Source of the DNA: Clostridium estertheticum
GTDB taxonomy: Bacteria > Bacillota > Clostridia > Clostridiales > Clostridiaceae
Assembly: GCF_026650985.1 (NCBI RefSeq)
Contig: NZ_CP086239.1
Location: 5,048,501-5,112,500 of the forward strand
Length of the DNA: 64,000 nt
Direction of reading: 5' to 3'
Positions 1 to 7,185 of the stretch are shown in pieces; positions within the stretch are counted from its first letter, which is position 1; each line of letters begins with the position of its first letter. A program made the translations under genes and the position numbers. The notes beneath the pieces were generated by a model. The model did not search any database. It worked only from the letters and a program-made list of their open reading frames with translations, and had not been told where the DNA came from.

Positions 1-2
1 TT

Positions 3-479
3 CATCATCCAGAAGGGAATGTATGGAAACATACAATGTTAGTTATAGATAATGCTGCAAAGAAAAAAGAACTTAGTGAGAATCCTATTGCTTTTATGTG
101 GGCTGCTTTATTACATGATTTAGGGAAAGCACCTACTACAAAGGTTAAAAAAGAAAAAATAACATCTTATGATCATGATAAAGTTGGTGCGAATCTTAGC
201 CGGGAGTTCCTTTGCGCACTTACAAAGGATGAAGCACTAATTAATCAGGTGACAGCTTTAGTTAGATGGCATATGCAAACTCTTTTTGTAACAAAAAACT
301 TACCATTTGGAAATGTTAAAGAAATGGCTGCAGATATATCCATTAAAGAAATTGCTTTGTTATCGGAGTGTGATAGACTTGGCAGAGGTGATATGAATGA
401 CACTAAAATCTGCGAGGAAAAAGAGAACATCAAATCTTTCATTAAAAAGTGTGAATCGCAGTTGTTGTCTTCTAAGTAA
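3..479 (+). CDS. HD-domain phosphohydrolase, 5' end cut off by window
   Basis: The reading frame is open from base 3, so the gene begins before the window. The visible part starts with an HHPEGNVWKHT motif followed by HDLGK and a later HD pair, the metal-binding pattern of HD-superfamily phosphohydrolases. The HPEG...W.HT arrangement is typical of the HD domain found in CCA-adding tRNA nucleotidyltransferases and related small HDIG proteins. Only about 158 residues are visible, so any upstream nucleotidyltransferase domain cannot be seen; a stand-alone HD hydrolase is equally possible. The family hydrolyses phosphate esters of nucleotides or RNA ends in the cytoplasm. The gene is followed by a family A palindromic element rather than a simple terminator. 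Confidence 0.75.
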   Translation, partial: HHPEGNVWKHTMLVIDNAAKKKELSENPIAFMWAALLHDLGKAPTTKVKKEKITSYDHDKVGANLSREFLCALTKDEALINQVTALVRWHMQTLFVTKNLPFGNVKEMAADISIKEIALLSECDRLGRGDMNDTKICEEKENIKSFIKKCESQLLSSK

Positions 480-520
480 TCTACATAAGTTTCTATAGCT
501 TCCTAGGACATTGCGAGTTC

Positions 521-731
521 TAGCATAAGCGTATATATTGTTAGAACAGCATTCACTTCACCTTGTAATTCTAAAATTTATTTTATTTACATCTGCTAAA
601 AACCGCAAACTCGCTCCGCTCAAACATGCGGTTTTCTTACGCAGAGGTAAATAAAATAAATTAAGAATTACTAAGGTTTGTTCAATTGCTGTTTACACAA
701 TATATACGCTTATTGCCGAAGCATTATGCTA
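521..731. repeat. Family A palindromic intergenic element, copy A1
   Basis: The arms of this element of about 210 bp are imperfect inverted complements. The outer stem is 527-540 against 698-711 (14 bp perfect). The central hairpin has an 8-bp stem, 599-606 with 628-635 (AAAACCGC/GCGGTTTT), closing a 21-nt loop containing ACTCGCT and GCTCAAACAT. The same layout recurs at 26952-27183 and, inverted, at 43596-43782. It fills the gap between the HD gene and the radical SAM gene. Confidence 0.85.
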
Positions 732-779
732 TTAGTATACTATTGGAATTAACAAAATTATCAGGATGATTCAAAAGAA

Positions 780-804
780 CTATAGCCTTTTAGGCTATAG
801 GGGG
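780..804 (+). promoter_or_regulatory. Hairpin abutting the Shine-Dalgarno of the radical SAM gene
   Basis: A perfect 8-bp stem (CTATAGCC, 780-787; GGCTATAG, 793-800) with a 5-nt loop is followed immediately by the GGGG ribosome-binding stretch of the gene starting at 809. There is no T-tract, so it is not an intrinsic terminator. It could affect mRNA stability or ribosome loading; that role is inferred. Confidence 0.5.
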
Positions 805-808
805 TAAT

Positions 809-1702
809 TTGAAAGATTGGGAGATGAGTTTAGTGGAGTATGAGGGGATAGTGTATAGACCGCCTAGTGAGGCTTATAGTCTTATTGTACAGGTTACTAT
901 TGGGTGCTCACATAATGGATGTACTTTTTGTGGGATGTATAAGGATAAGAAGTTTAGGGTACGTGAATTAAAAGACATTATATCTGATCTTGAGCAGGCT
1001 AAGTTAGATTATGGGGTAGTTAAAAGAATATTTCTAGCAGATGGGGATGCTTTAGTTCTTAAAACTAGTGAATTGAAAATAATTTTATTAAAGATAAAAG
1101 AGTTGTTTCCAGGGTGCGAGAGAGTGGGGGTTTATGCTACGCCTAATGATATCTTAGCAAAGTCAGTAGAGGACCTTAGCATGCTTAAGGCTCTGGGGAT
1201 TGGTATTTTGTATCTTGGAGTTGAATCTGGAAGTGATGAAATATTAAAGAGTATACATAAAGGTGTAACTGCGCAAAATTTGATTAGGGCAGGAAGAAAG
1301 GTTAAAGAAAGTGGAATAAAACTATCAACTACTCTGATTTCGGGTATAGGGGGAAGAGATAAAATCAGTGAGAATGCTATAGAGTCTGCGAAACTTATAA
1401 GTGCTATAAATCCAGATTATGTTGGATTTTTGACTTTAATGTTAGAAAGCGGAACTCCTATTTATAAAGATATACAAAATGGTATCTTCCATGTATTAAC
1501 TCCGGAGGAAGTGGTTCAGGAGTTAAAAGAATTTCTTGAAAACGTAGAAGTTACTAACTGTATTTTTAGAAGTAATCATGCTTCAAATTATATATCACTT
1601 TCTGGAACGTTACCAGTTGATAAAGATAAGTTACTTTCGGATATTGATCTAACACTTAAAGGCAAACATGGATATAAAGAAGAGGGATATAGGAGATTAT
1701 AA
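809..1702 (+). CDS. Radical SAM family protein
   Basis: A 297-residue protein with an early GCSHNGCTFC segment, whose three cysteines (C-x4-C-x2-C) would bind the [4Fe-4S] cluster that cleaves S-adenosylmethionine. The radical SAM barrel follows: a GDAL-type strand, GVESGSDEIL, and a glycine-rich loop near the C-terminus. The N-terminal YRPPSEAYSLIVQVTIGC stretch is characteristic of a conserved group of uncharacterised clostridial radical SAM proteins; the substrate is unknown. Translation may start at TTG 809, five bases after GGGG, or at ATG 824; the conserved family start favours neither decisively. It appears monocistronic and is preceded by a hairpin and a family A element. Confidence 0.85.
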   Translation: MKDWEMSLVEYEGIVYRPPSEAYSLIVQVTIGCSHNGCTFCGMYKDKKFRVRELKDIISDLEQAKLDYGVVKRIFLADGDALVLKTSELKIILLKIKELFPGCERVGVYATPNDILAKSVEDLSMLKALGIGILYLGVESGSDEILKSIHKGVTAQNLIRAGRKVKESGIKLSTTLISGIGGRDKISENAIESAKLISAINPDYVGFLTLMLESGTPIYKDIQNGIFHVLTPEEVVQELKEFLENVEVTNCIFRSNHASNYISLSGTLPVDKDKLLSDIDLTLKGKHGYKEEGYRRL

Positions 1703-1756
1703 TAAACTGAAAGCACATTCCTAGCTATATTATAAAATAAAAAAGGTGTTGATATT

Positions 1757-2746
1757 ATGAAAGAAAAAATTCTTGAATTACTTAAGGCCAGTGGAAATGA
1801 TTTTGTGTCTGGTCAAAAGATTAGTGAGGTTTTAGGAGTTAGTCGTGCGGCTATTTGGAAACATATAAAGGTTATTAAAGAGGATGGTTACGAAGTGGAA
1901 GCTATTTCAAGAAAGGGTTATAGAATAATCTCATCACCTGATATACTCACATTTGAGGAAATTAAAAATTATCTAAATACAGAGTGCATAGGTAAAAATA
2001 TTATTTACTTCAATTCTATAGGTTCAACAAACACTAAAGCCAAAGAACTTGCGGAAATGGGACAAGAACATGGCACAGTTATTATAAGCGAAGAGCAAAC
2101 ATTAGGACGTGGAAGGTTCGGACGAAATTTTTTATCACCAAAATATAAGGGTATATGGATGTCGATTATACTTAGACCTAATATACTTACGGAAAATATA
2201 TCAAAAATAACACTGCTTGGAGCAGCTGCTGTTCAAAAAGCTATTATGAAAATGGGGGTTAAAACAAGTATTAAATGGCCTAATGATATAATACTTAATA
2301 GTAAAAAAGTATGTGGTATATTAACAGAAATGAGTGGAGAAATAGATCATGTAAATTACCTAGTTATGGGAATTGGAATCAATGTAAATCTAGAAAAAGA
2401 AGATATTACAACTGATCTAAAAGATGTGGCTACGTCGATTAAAATTGAAAGTGGTAAGCTTATGGACAGAAAGCTACTTCTTGCTAGTATTTTAAATATA
2501 TTTGAAGAGTTATATAGTGATTTTGTAGAAAATGATAGTATAAAAGAAACTTTAGAGATATGTAGAAAAAATTCTGTCCTTATAGGTAAAGAAATTCAAT
2601 TAATAAATAGAGGAAAAGTAACAATAGCAAAAGCTATTGATATAAGTGATAAAGGTGAATTAGTTGTTGAGAATTCTAGTGGCAATGTTGAACATATTGT
2701 ATCAGGGGAAGTATCTATTAGAGGAATGTATGGATATAGTGATTAA
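1757..2746 (+). CDS. birA: Bifunctional biotin-[acetyl-CoA-carboxylase] ligase / biotin operon repressor
   Basis: The 329-residue product begins with a winged helix-turn-helix (about residues 1-60, with SGQKISEVLGVSRAAIWKHI), the DNA-binding part of the two-domain BirA class. The catalytic domain follows, with the biotin/ATP loop GRGRFGR near residue 118, the KWPND motif near residue 173, and a C-terminal SH3-like segment. The enzyme activates biotin to biotinyl-AMP and attaches it to the lysine of biotin carboxyl carrier protein; with the HTH it can also repress biotin genes when charged. No biotin genes or recognisable BirA operator are visible nearby, so the regulatory targets must lie elsewhere. 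The ATG start is preceded by AAAAAGGTG. Confidence 0.95.
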   Translation: MKEKILELLKASGNDFVSGQKISEVLGVSRAAIWKHIKVIKEDGYEVEAISRKGYRIISSPDILTFEEIKNYLNTECIGKNIIYFNSIGSTNTKAKELAEMGQEHGTVIISEEQTLGRGRFGRNFLSPKYKGIWMSIILRPNILTENISKITLLGAAAVQKAIMKMGVKTSIKWPNDIILNSKKVCGILTEMSGEIDHVNYLVMGIGINVNLEKEDITTDLKDVATSIKIESGKLMDRKLLLASILNIFEELYSDFVENDSIKETLEICRKNSVLIGKEIQLINRGKVTIAKAIDISDKGELVVENSSGNVEHIVSGEVSIRGMYGYSD

Positions 2747-2771
2747 AATAATTTAAATCTATATTTTTATA

Positions 2772-2801
2772 TGGACATTTTGGCGAGGTTAACGGTATAA
2801 T
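2772..2801 (+). promoter_or_regulatory. Sigma-A promoter for the DUF1292 gene
   Basis: TGGACA (2772-2777), an 18-bp spacer and a perfect TATAAT (2796-2801) lie 30 bp upstream of the ATG at 2832. Confidence 0.6.
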
Positions 2802-2831
2802 ATGTTTATTAAGTTTGAAAGGGGAATTGTC

Positions 2832-3074
2832 ATGGAAGAAAATAAAGTTATTACAATGTTAGATGAAGATGGAGAAAAGGTTGATTTTGAAATAATTGAA
2901 ATTATTGAATTAGATGAAAATAAATATGCACTGCTCGCTCCAATAGGAGAAGAGGATGATGCTTTCGTTTATAAAATAGAATTAGTAGACGATAAAGAAC
3001 AATACATTGCAGTAGAAGATGAGGAAGAATTCGCAAAAGTATTAGAAGAATATGAATCAACATTTGAAGAATAA
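2832..3074 (+). CDS. DUF1292 family protein (YrzB/UPF0473-like)
   Basis: A small, strongly acidic protein of 80 residues starting MEENKVITMLDEDGEKVDFE, with the alternating beta pattern and FVYKIE segment of DUF1292. No catalytic motif is visible and the function is unknown; in other Firmicutes the gene often travels with the Holliday-junction resolvase-like RuvX gene, which is not present here. I place the start at ATG 2832, seven bases after GAAAGGGGAA; an in-frame ATG at 2802 is possible but has no ribosome-binding site and would overlap the promoter. A clear intrinsic terminator follows, so it is probably transcribed alone. Confidence 0.85.
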   Translation: MEENKVITMLDEDGEKVDFEIIEIIELDENKYALLAPIGEEDDAFVYKIELVDDKEQYIAVEDEEEFAKVLEEYESTFEE

Positions 3075-3082
3075 GTAAATAG

Positions 3083-3114
3083 GCCAATAGACCATTTGGG
3101 TTTATTGGCTTTTT
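3083..3114 (+). terminator. Intrinsic terminator after the DUF1292 gene
   Basis: GCCAATA (3083-3089) pairs with TATTGGC (3103-3109) and is followed by a T-run. Confidence 0.75.
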
Positions 3115-3160
3115 ATTATAAATATAAAATAATTATTGTACAATTTAAGGAGGAAAAGTT

Positions 3161-3682
3161 TTGAATTACGTTGCGGTTGATATGGAAGCACTTATAGAAA
3201 CGATTTCGCATGTTGATGACAATTTAGGAAAAAGTTATCTAGATTCAGTTACTGGCGAGGTTATATACATTCCAACAGAAGTAAGTTTAGCATTAGAAAA
3301 TGGGACATTGGAGGAAAATACCTTCGATAATTGGTTAAAAGAATTTGTTAGTATTGCGATACTTATTAATGAAGATAAGGCAAATAGGTATTTAATTACT
3401 CCACTAATGGATGAGGATTTCTATATAAAAGCTATGAAGGAATATGTTAAAACTAAAATCAGTAATTCTGATTTAAAATTAGAATTAACGGAGGCATTAA
3501 AAAGCAATGAGCCTACAAAAAAGTTTAAACATATTCTAATGGATAAACAAAATACAATTGATGGATGCGAAGATGATGAATTTACTACAAATGAGTATTA
3601 TAAATATGAAGACTATTGTATAAATGAATTTGTTATAGAATGGTTAAAATCAAACCGTATTGAATTAAAATATTTGAATTAA
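3161..3682 (+). CDS. UPF0158-like hypothetical protein
   Basis: A soluble 173-residue protein with no signal or membrane segment. The N-terminal pattern VDMEALIETI...SYLDSVTGEVIYIP resembles the UPF0158 family, whose function is unknown. The C-terminal half is rich in acidic and aromatic residues and ends with VIEWLKSNRIELKYLN. It starts at TTG 3161, eight bases after AAGGAGG (3147-3153). It lies between two independent genes and gives no clear functional context. Confidence 0.7.
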   Translation: MNYVAVDMEALIETISHVDDNLGKSYLDSVTGEVIYIPTEVSLALENGTLEENTFDNWLKEFVSIAILINEDKANRYLITPLMDEDFYIKAMKEYVKTKISNSDLKLELTEALKSNEPTKKFKHILMDKQNTIDGCEDDEFTTNEYYKYEDYCINEFVIEWLKSNRIELKYLN

Positions 3683-3719
3683 ATTATAATGTTATCAATG
3701 GATTTATGGGGGTAAGTAC

Positions 3720-4430
3720 ATGTTAGTATATCAAGTAGCAATAAGGCTTGCGCTTGCAGTTTTAGTCGGTGGTTTAATTGGATATGAGAGAGAGTTTAAA
3801 AATAGACCAGCTGGGTTTAGAACGCATATATTAGTATGTCTAGGTGCGGCAATTACTTCAATGATACAATTATACTCTATTCAAGAAACAACGAATATGA
3901 TTTTGCAACATCCAGAGCTCCAATCGGCTATGAAAGTAGATATTGGAAGACTAGGAGCACAAGTTATAACAGGGGTAGGCTTTTTAGGGGCAGGTACTAT
4001 TATACATGATAAGGGATCAATAAAAGGGCTTACTACTGCAGCTAGCATATGGACAGTTGCTTGTATTGGTCTTGCAATTGGACTCGGGTATTATACTCTA
4101 ACGATATTATCAGCTATATGTGTTTTTATAGTATTAGTATTTCTTAAGACTTTCGAGACTAAGCTTTTTAAAAATACTAATGTTCTAAAATTGGAAATTC
4201 AATATGTTAACAAAAAAGACATGGTAGAAAAACTAGAAAAATATTTTGACAGTGTTAGTATAAAAGTTAAGAATATAGAATTTGTGATTGATGATGAAGA
4301 TGATGAAAATGAAACTTCAAAGTACAGTACAACGATGTATACAATTTTAGCGCCAAGATATATTAAGAGTAGTGGTATTGTGCAAAAATTATGTGCTTTT
4401 GAGGAAATCTATAAAGCTGAGATAATGTAA
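3720..4430 (+). CDS. MgtC/SapB family membrane protein
   Basis: A 236-residue protein with four or five hydrophobic segments in its first 150 residues. It carries the family signature GLIGYEREFKNRPAGFRTH, then GFLGAGTI and GLTTAASIW, followed by a cytoplasmic C-terminal domain of about 80 residues. MgtC-family proteins sit in the inner membrane; several modulate F-type ATPase activity and adaptation to low magnesium, while others are uncharacterised. I see no Mg2+ riboswitch upstream. The start is ATG 3720 after GGGGGTAAGT. A possible tiny membrane peptide is encoded on the opposite strand immediately downstream. Confidence 0.85.
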   Translation: MLVYQVAIRLALAVLVGGLIGYEREFKNRPAGFRTHILVCLGAAITSMIQLYSIQETTNMILQHPELQSAMKVDIGRLGAQVITGVGFLGAGTIIHDKGSIKGLTTAASIWTVACIGLAIGLGYYTLTILSAICVFIVLVFLKTFETKLFKNTNVLKLEIQYVNKKDMVEKLEKYFDSVSIKVKNIEFVIDDEDDENETSKYSTTMYTILAPRYIKSSGIVQKLCAFEEIYKAEIM

Positions 4431-4448
4431 ATAAGGAATCCAATATTT

Positions 4449-4532
4449 TTATTTATAAACAAAATATATTAGACATATCTCAATCAATAAGATATAGGTT
4501 AAAGTATAAAGTAGCCTCTTAAATTTGTTCAT
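4449..4532 (-). CDS. Possible 27-residue single-span membrane peptide
   Basis: Reading the minus strand from ATG at 4532 gives 27 codons ending at TAA (4449-4451). A basic start (MNKFKRL) is followed by about 18 mostly hydrophobic residues (LYTLTYILLIEICLIYFVY) and a final lysine. AAGGGG lies eight bases upstream of the ATG, a good Shine-Dalgarno. Small single-span proteins of this size exist beside transporters, but I know no homologue of this one. It is convergent with the MgtC-like gene. Chance occurrence in AT-rich DNA cannot be excluded. Confidence 0.3.
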   Translation of the reverse strand: MNKFKRLLYTLTYILLIEICLIYFVYK

Positions 4533-4611
4533 AGTTATCACCCCTTATATATTGTATGTTAGAGAGGGTGGTAACGTAATTAAAATACAAAAATATTGTG
4601 TATAAAATTAG

Positions 4612-4653
4612 CAAAACAAAAGAGTACCCATAATAGGTACTCTTTTGTTTTGT
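4612..4653. terminator. Bidirectional terminator of the DEAD-box helicase gene
   Basis: A perfect 17-bp stem (4612-4628 with 4636-4652) encloses a 7-nt loop. A-rich and T-rich flanks allow function on either strand; it ends just before the helicase stop codon. Confidence 0.9.
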
Positions 4654-4658
4654 TAAAA

Positions 4659-6230
4659 TTATCTTCTAGATTTAGCAACTTCAATATTTACTTTTCTGCT
4701 ATTTAATCTCTTACCTGAACTATTATTTAAAATAGCATCAACTAAGTTTGAAGGTACATCTAAGAAAGAAAATTTATCTAAGATGTCAATACGGCCAAGT
4801 TCAGTTTTGTTAATATTAGCAGTTTCACATAAGAAAGCGATAATATCCTTAGTCATAACTTCATCCATTCTTCCTATAGATAAGAATAGTCTAACAGTAT
4901 CAGATGTTGTTGTTGTAGTATCATCTGCATAGTTATAGTTAACTTCTTTATCAAAAATAATTTTTATTAAAGAAGCAGCTACATCTTCATCACCAAATTC
5001 TGAAATAAGATTTTGTCCTAGTGGAAGAAAGTTTTCATATAAATTTTCTTTTAGAACTAATTTTATTTGATCTATAATAGTATCTGATTTAGCAGCAAAA
5101 ATATCTGTTATAGTAGGTACAGTTTTTTTGTTAATTACACTTTTAGTATCACGTTCAATTTGTCTTATAGCTGATAATTCACGTCTTGTTATAAGACTAT
5201 ATGCTGTACCTTCTTTACCTGCTCTACCAGTTCTACCAATTCTATGTATATATGATTCGCTATCTTGTGGTAAATCATAATTTATTACATGAGTAACATC
5301 CTCAACATCGATTCCTCTTGCAGCTACATCAGTTGCAATTAAGAAGTTTAAATTACCTTCTTTGAATTTCTTAAGAGTGTTCATTCTTTGACTTTGTTTC
5401 ATGTCTCCGTGCATACCTTCTACAGTATAACCTCTAGGTTGTAATGCATCAACTAACTCATCTACACCTTTTTTAGTTTTACAGAATAGTATACAAGTCT
5501 TAGGAGCATCAACATCAAGAATTCTACATAATGATTCAAACTTGTTTTTATTATTTACTTCATAATAATATTGCTTAATAGTAGAAACTGTTAAAGATTT
5601 CTTTTCTATAGCAATAATCTTTGTTTCAGGATGCATATATTTCTTTGACAATATTTTAATAGCTCTTGGCATAGTAGCTGAGAAAAGTAAAGTCTGTCTA
5701 TCTGCACTTAAATTACTTATAATACTTTCAATATCTTCAATAAAGCCCATGTTTAACATTTCGTCAGCTTCATCTAAAACAAGAAACTTAGCATTTGCAA
5801 GTTTTAAAGTGCCTTTTCTAATATGGTCTAGTAATCTTCCTGGAGTTCCAACTACAATATCTACTCCTCTTTTTAGAGCGGATATTTGTCTATCGATAGA
5901 TTGACCACCGTAGATTGGTAATATCTTAATTCTTTCATGTTTTGCAATTCGGGAAAGTTCTTCAGCAACTTGAACAGCAAGTTCTCTTGTTGGAGACATT
6001 ATTATTGCTTGAACTTTACCGTTTGATTTTTCCATTCTACTTAAAATGGGTGCACCAAATGCTAATGTTTTACCAGTTCCAGTTTGAGCCTGACCTATGA
6101 TATCAAAGCCAGCAAGTACTACTGGAATAGCTTTTTCTTGGATATCAGATGGGTATTCAAATTTTAAATCTTGTATAGCGTGTAGTACAGATTCGTTTAG
6201 TCCTAATTCATCAAATTTAATTTTTTCCAT
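4659..6230 (-). CDS. DEAD-box ATP-dependent RNA helicase with DbpA-type RNA-binding domain
   Basis: The 523-residue protein shows the whole helicase core: Q motif near residue 31, Walker A AQTGTGKT (48-55), PTREL (80-84), DEAD (153-156), SAT (184-186), then ARGID and HRIGRTGRAG in the second RecA domain. The C-terminal 80 or so residues (RLFLSIGRMDEV...VNIEVAKSRR) resemble the RRM-like DbpA domain that targets 23S rRNA, seen in DbpA, YxiN and DeaD-type helicases. It probably remodels rRNA during 50S assembly or relieves cold-induced RNA structure. It is transcribed alone, with a strong terminator and an AGAAAGAGGA ribosome-binding site. Whether it is the CshA, DbpA or DeaD orthologue cannot be settled from motifs. 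Confidence 0.92.
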   Translation of the reverse strand: MEKIKFDELGLNESVLHAIQDLKFEYPSDIQEKAIPVVLAGFDIIGQAQTGTGKTLAFGAPILSRMEKSNGKVQAIIMSPTRELAVQVAEELSRIAKHERIKILPIYGGQSIDRQISALKRGVDIVVGTPGRLLDHIRKGTLKLANAKFLVLDEADEMLNMGFIEDIESIISNLSADRQTLLFSATMPRAIKILSKKYMHPETKIIAIEKKSLTVSTIKQYYYEVNNKNKFESLCRILDVDAPKTCILFCKTKKGVDELVDALQPRGYTVEGMHGDMKQSQRMNTLKKFKEGNLNFLIATDVAARGIDVEDVTHVINYDLPQDSESYIHRIGRTGRAGKEGTAYSLITRRELSAIRQIERDTKSVINKKTVPTITDIFAAKSDTIIDQIKLVLKENLYENFLPLGQNLISEFGDEDVAASLIKIIFDKEVNYNYADDTTTTTSDTVRLFLSIGRMDEVMTKDIIAFLCETANINKTELGRIDILDKFSFLDVPSNLVDAILNNSSGKRLNSRKVNIEVAKSRR

Positions 6231-6316
6231 TAATTAAAATTCCTCTTTCTTCTCATAAAGTATCAAATACATCTATTATTACAATTTTCTATACAAAACA
6301 ATAAATATTAAACTAA

Positions 6317-6340
6317 AAAAGCAAAATTAAATTGCTTTTC
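6317..6340 (-). terminator. Terminator of queT
   Basis: AAAAGCAA (6317-6324) pairs with TTGCTTTT (6332-6339); on the minus strand it is followed by a TTTTTT run. Confidence 0.7.
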
Positions 6341-6344
6341 ATTA

Positions 6345-6869
6345 TTACTTTAAAAAACTCCTCAAAATTGAGTTCTTTTCAATAATATAAATAAGAGGTA
6401 ATCCAATTCCATAACAGCAGACTAATTCTCCCCATGCAACTTGCAGCATACAAAGTAAAAGGGGCATGTCCTTGACATATAAAAGCTTTAACAGTATGCC
6501 TATAACAAAGGCATTTACTAGCACAGCTGGTAATGGAGCAAGTATTTTTTTAAACTTTAGTTTGCTCTTACCAATATAGTAAGTTAAAATTGCGGATATA
6601 AGTGTTGCAAGGGAACCGAAAACCATATCCATAATACCTAGTGGACTTATAATATTAGAAACTATACAACCTATTAGCAATCCTGGAATAGAAAAGGATG
6701 CGAAGTAAGGCAGGATAGTAAGTCCTTCAGCTACGCGATATTGAATAACTCCAAAGCTGAAAAACGATAAGCTTAGAGTTAAAGCCGCATAAATAGCAGC
6801 CACCATTGCTGCAAAAACGATTTTTCTTATTTTTACAGACATAGTTCCTTCATTTAATTTAATATTCAA
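6345..6869 (-). CDS. queT: QueT-family queuosine-precursor ECF transporter S component
   Basis: The integral membrane protein of about 174 residues has five or six hydrophobic segments and the QueT signature QYRVAEGLTILPYFA near residues 43-57. QueT proteins are substrate-binding S components that work with a shared ECF energising module to import a queuosine precursor such as preQ1. The identification is reinforced by a preQ1-I riboswitch directly upstream. Two starts compete. TTG at 6869 lies six bases after GGAGGC at the riboswitch exit; ATG at 6842 lies three bases after AAGGA. Because the riboswitch would gate the GGAGG site, I favour TTG 6869. The ECF ATPases and T component are not in the window. 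Confidence 0.88.
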   Translation of the reverse strand: MNIKLNEGTMSVKIRKIVFAAMVAAIYAALTLSLSFFSFGVIQYRVAEGLTILPYFASFSIPGLLIGCIVSNIISPLGIMDMVFGSLATLISAILTYYIGKSKLKFKKILAPLPAVLVNAFVIGILLKLLYVKDMPLLLCMLQVAWGELVCCYGIGLPLIYIIEKNSILRSFLK

Positions 6870-6877
6870 TTTTGTGC

Positions 6878-6921
6878 CTCCATAGTTTTAGTTTAAGACA
6901 GGATGGTTGCGAACTGTCTAT
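6878..6921 (-). ncRNA. preQ1-I riboswitch
   Basis: On the minus strand, GACAG (6918-6914) pairs with CUGUC (6901-6897) around a 12-nt loop, UUCGCAACCAUC. An A-rich tail, UUAAACUAAAACUAUGGAGG, follows. This is the preQ1-I layout: a five-base-pair stem, a loop starting UUC and ending in AC or AUC, and an AAACUAA tail that folds back as an H-type pseudoknot. The tail runs straight into the GGAGG of queT, implying translational control: preQ1 binding would hide the ribosome-binding site and stop synthesis of the importer. No other preQ1-pathway gene is nearby. Confidence 0.85.
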
Positions 6922-7185
6922 GAGTATTTGACTCGAACTTTAATTCTAGTATATAAATCTTAATTAGTCAATAGCTTTTGCTATAATTCACAAAAAAATG
7001 TGCTTTAAATTGGTTAAGAATATAGTTTAAAGTAGTTAAAAGTATGATATAGTTAAACAACATATACGTTTTACTTAAATGTAAGTAAATTATTTTAAAA
7101 ATTAAGGTATAAATTACCTCTTGAATGTATTAATATTGTATTTTAAGATGATAATTAATAATATAGTTTTAGGTTAAAGGAGAAT

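Noticed and set aside
4561-4576. T-box-like words AGGGTGGTAACG downstream of the MgtC-like gene
   Set aside because: No specifier stem, no synthetase gene downstream and the following hairpin belongs to the convergent helicase gene.
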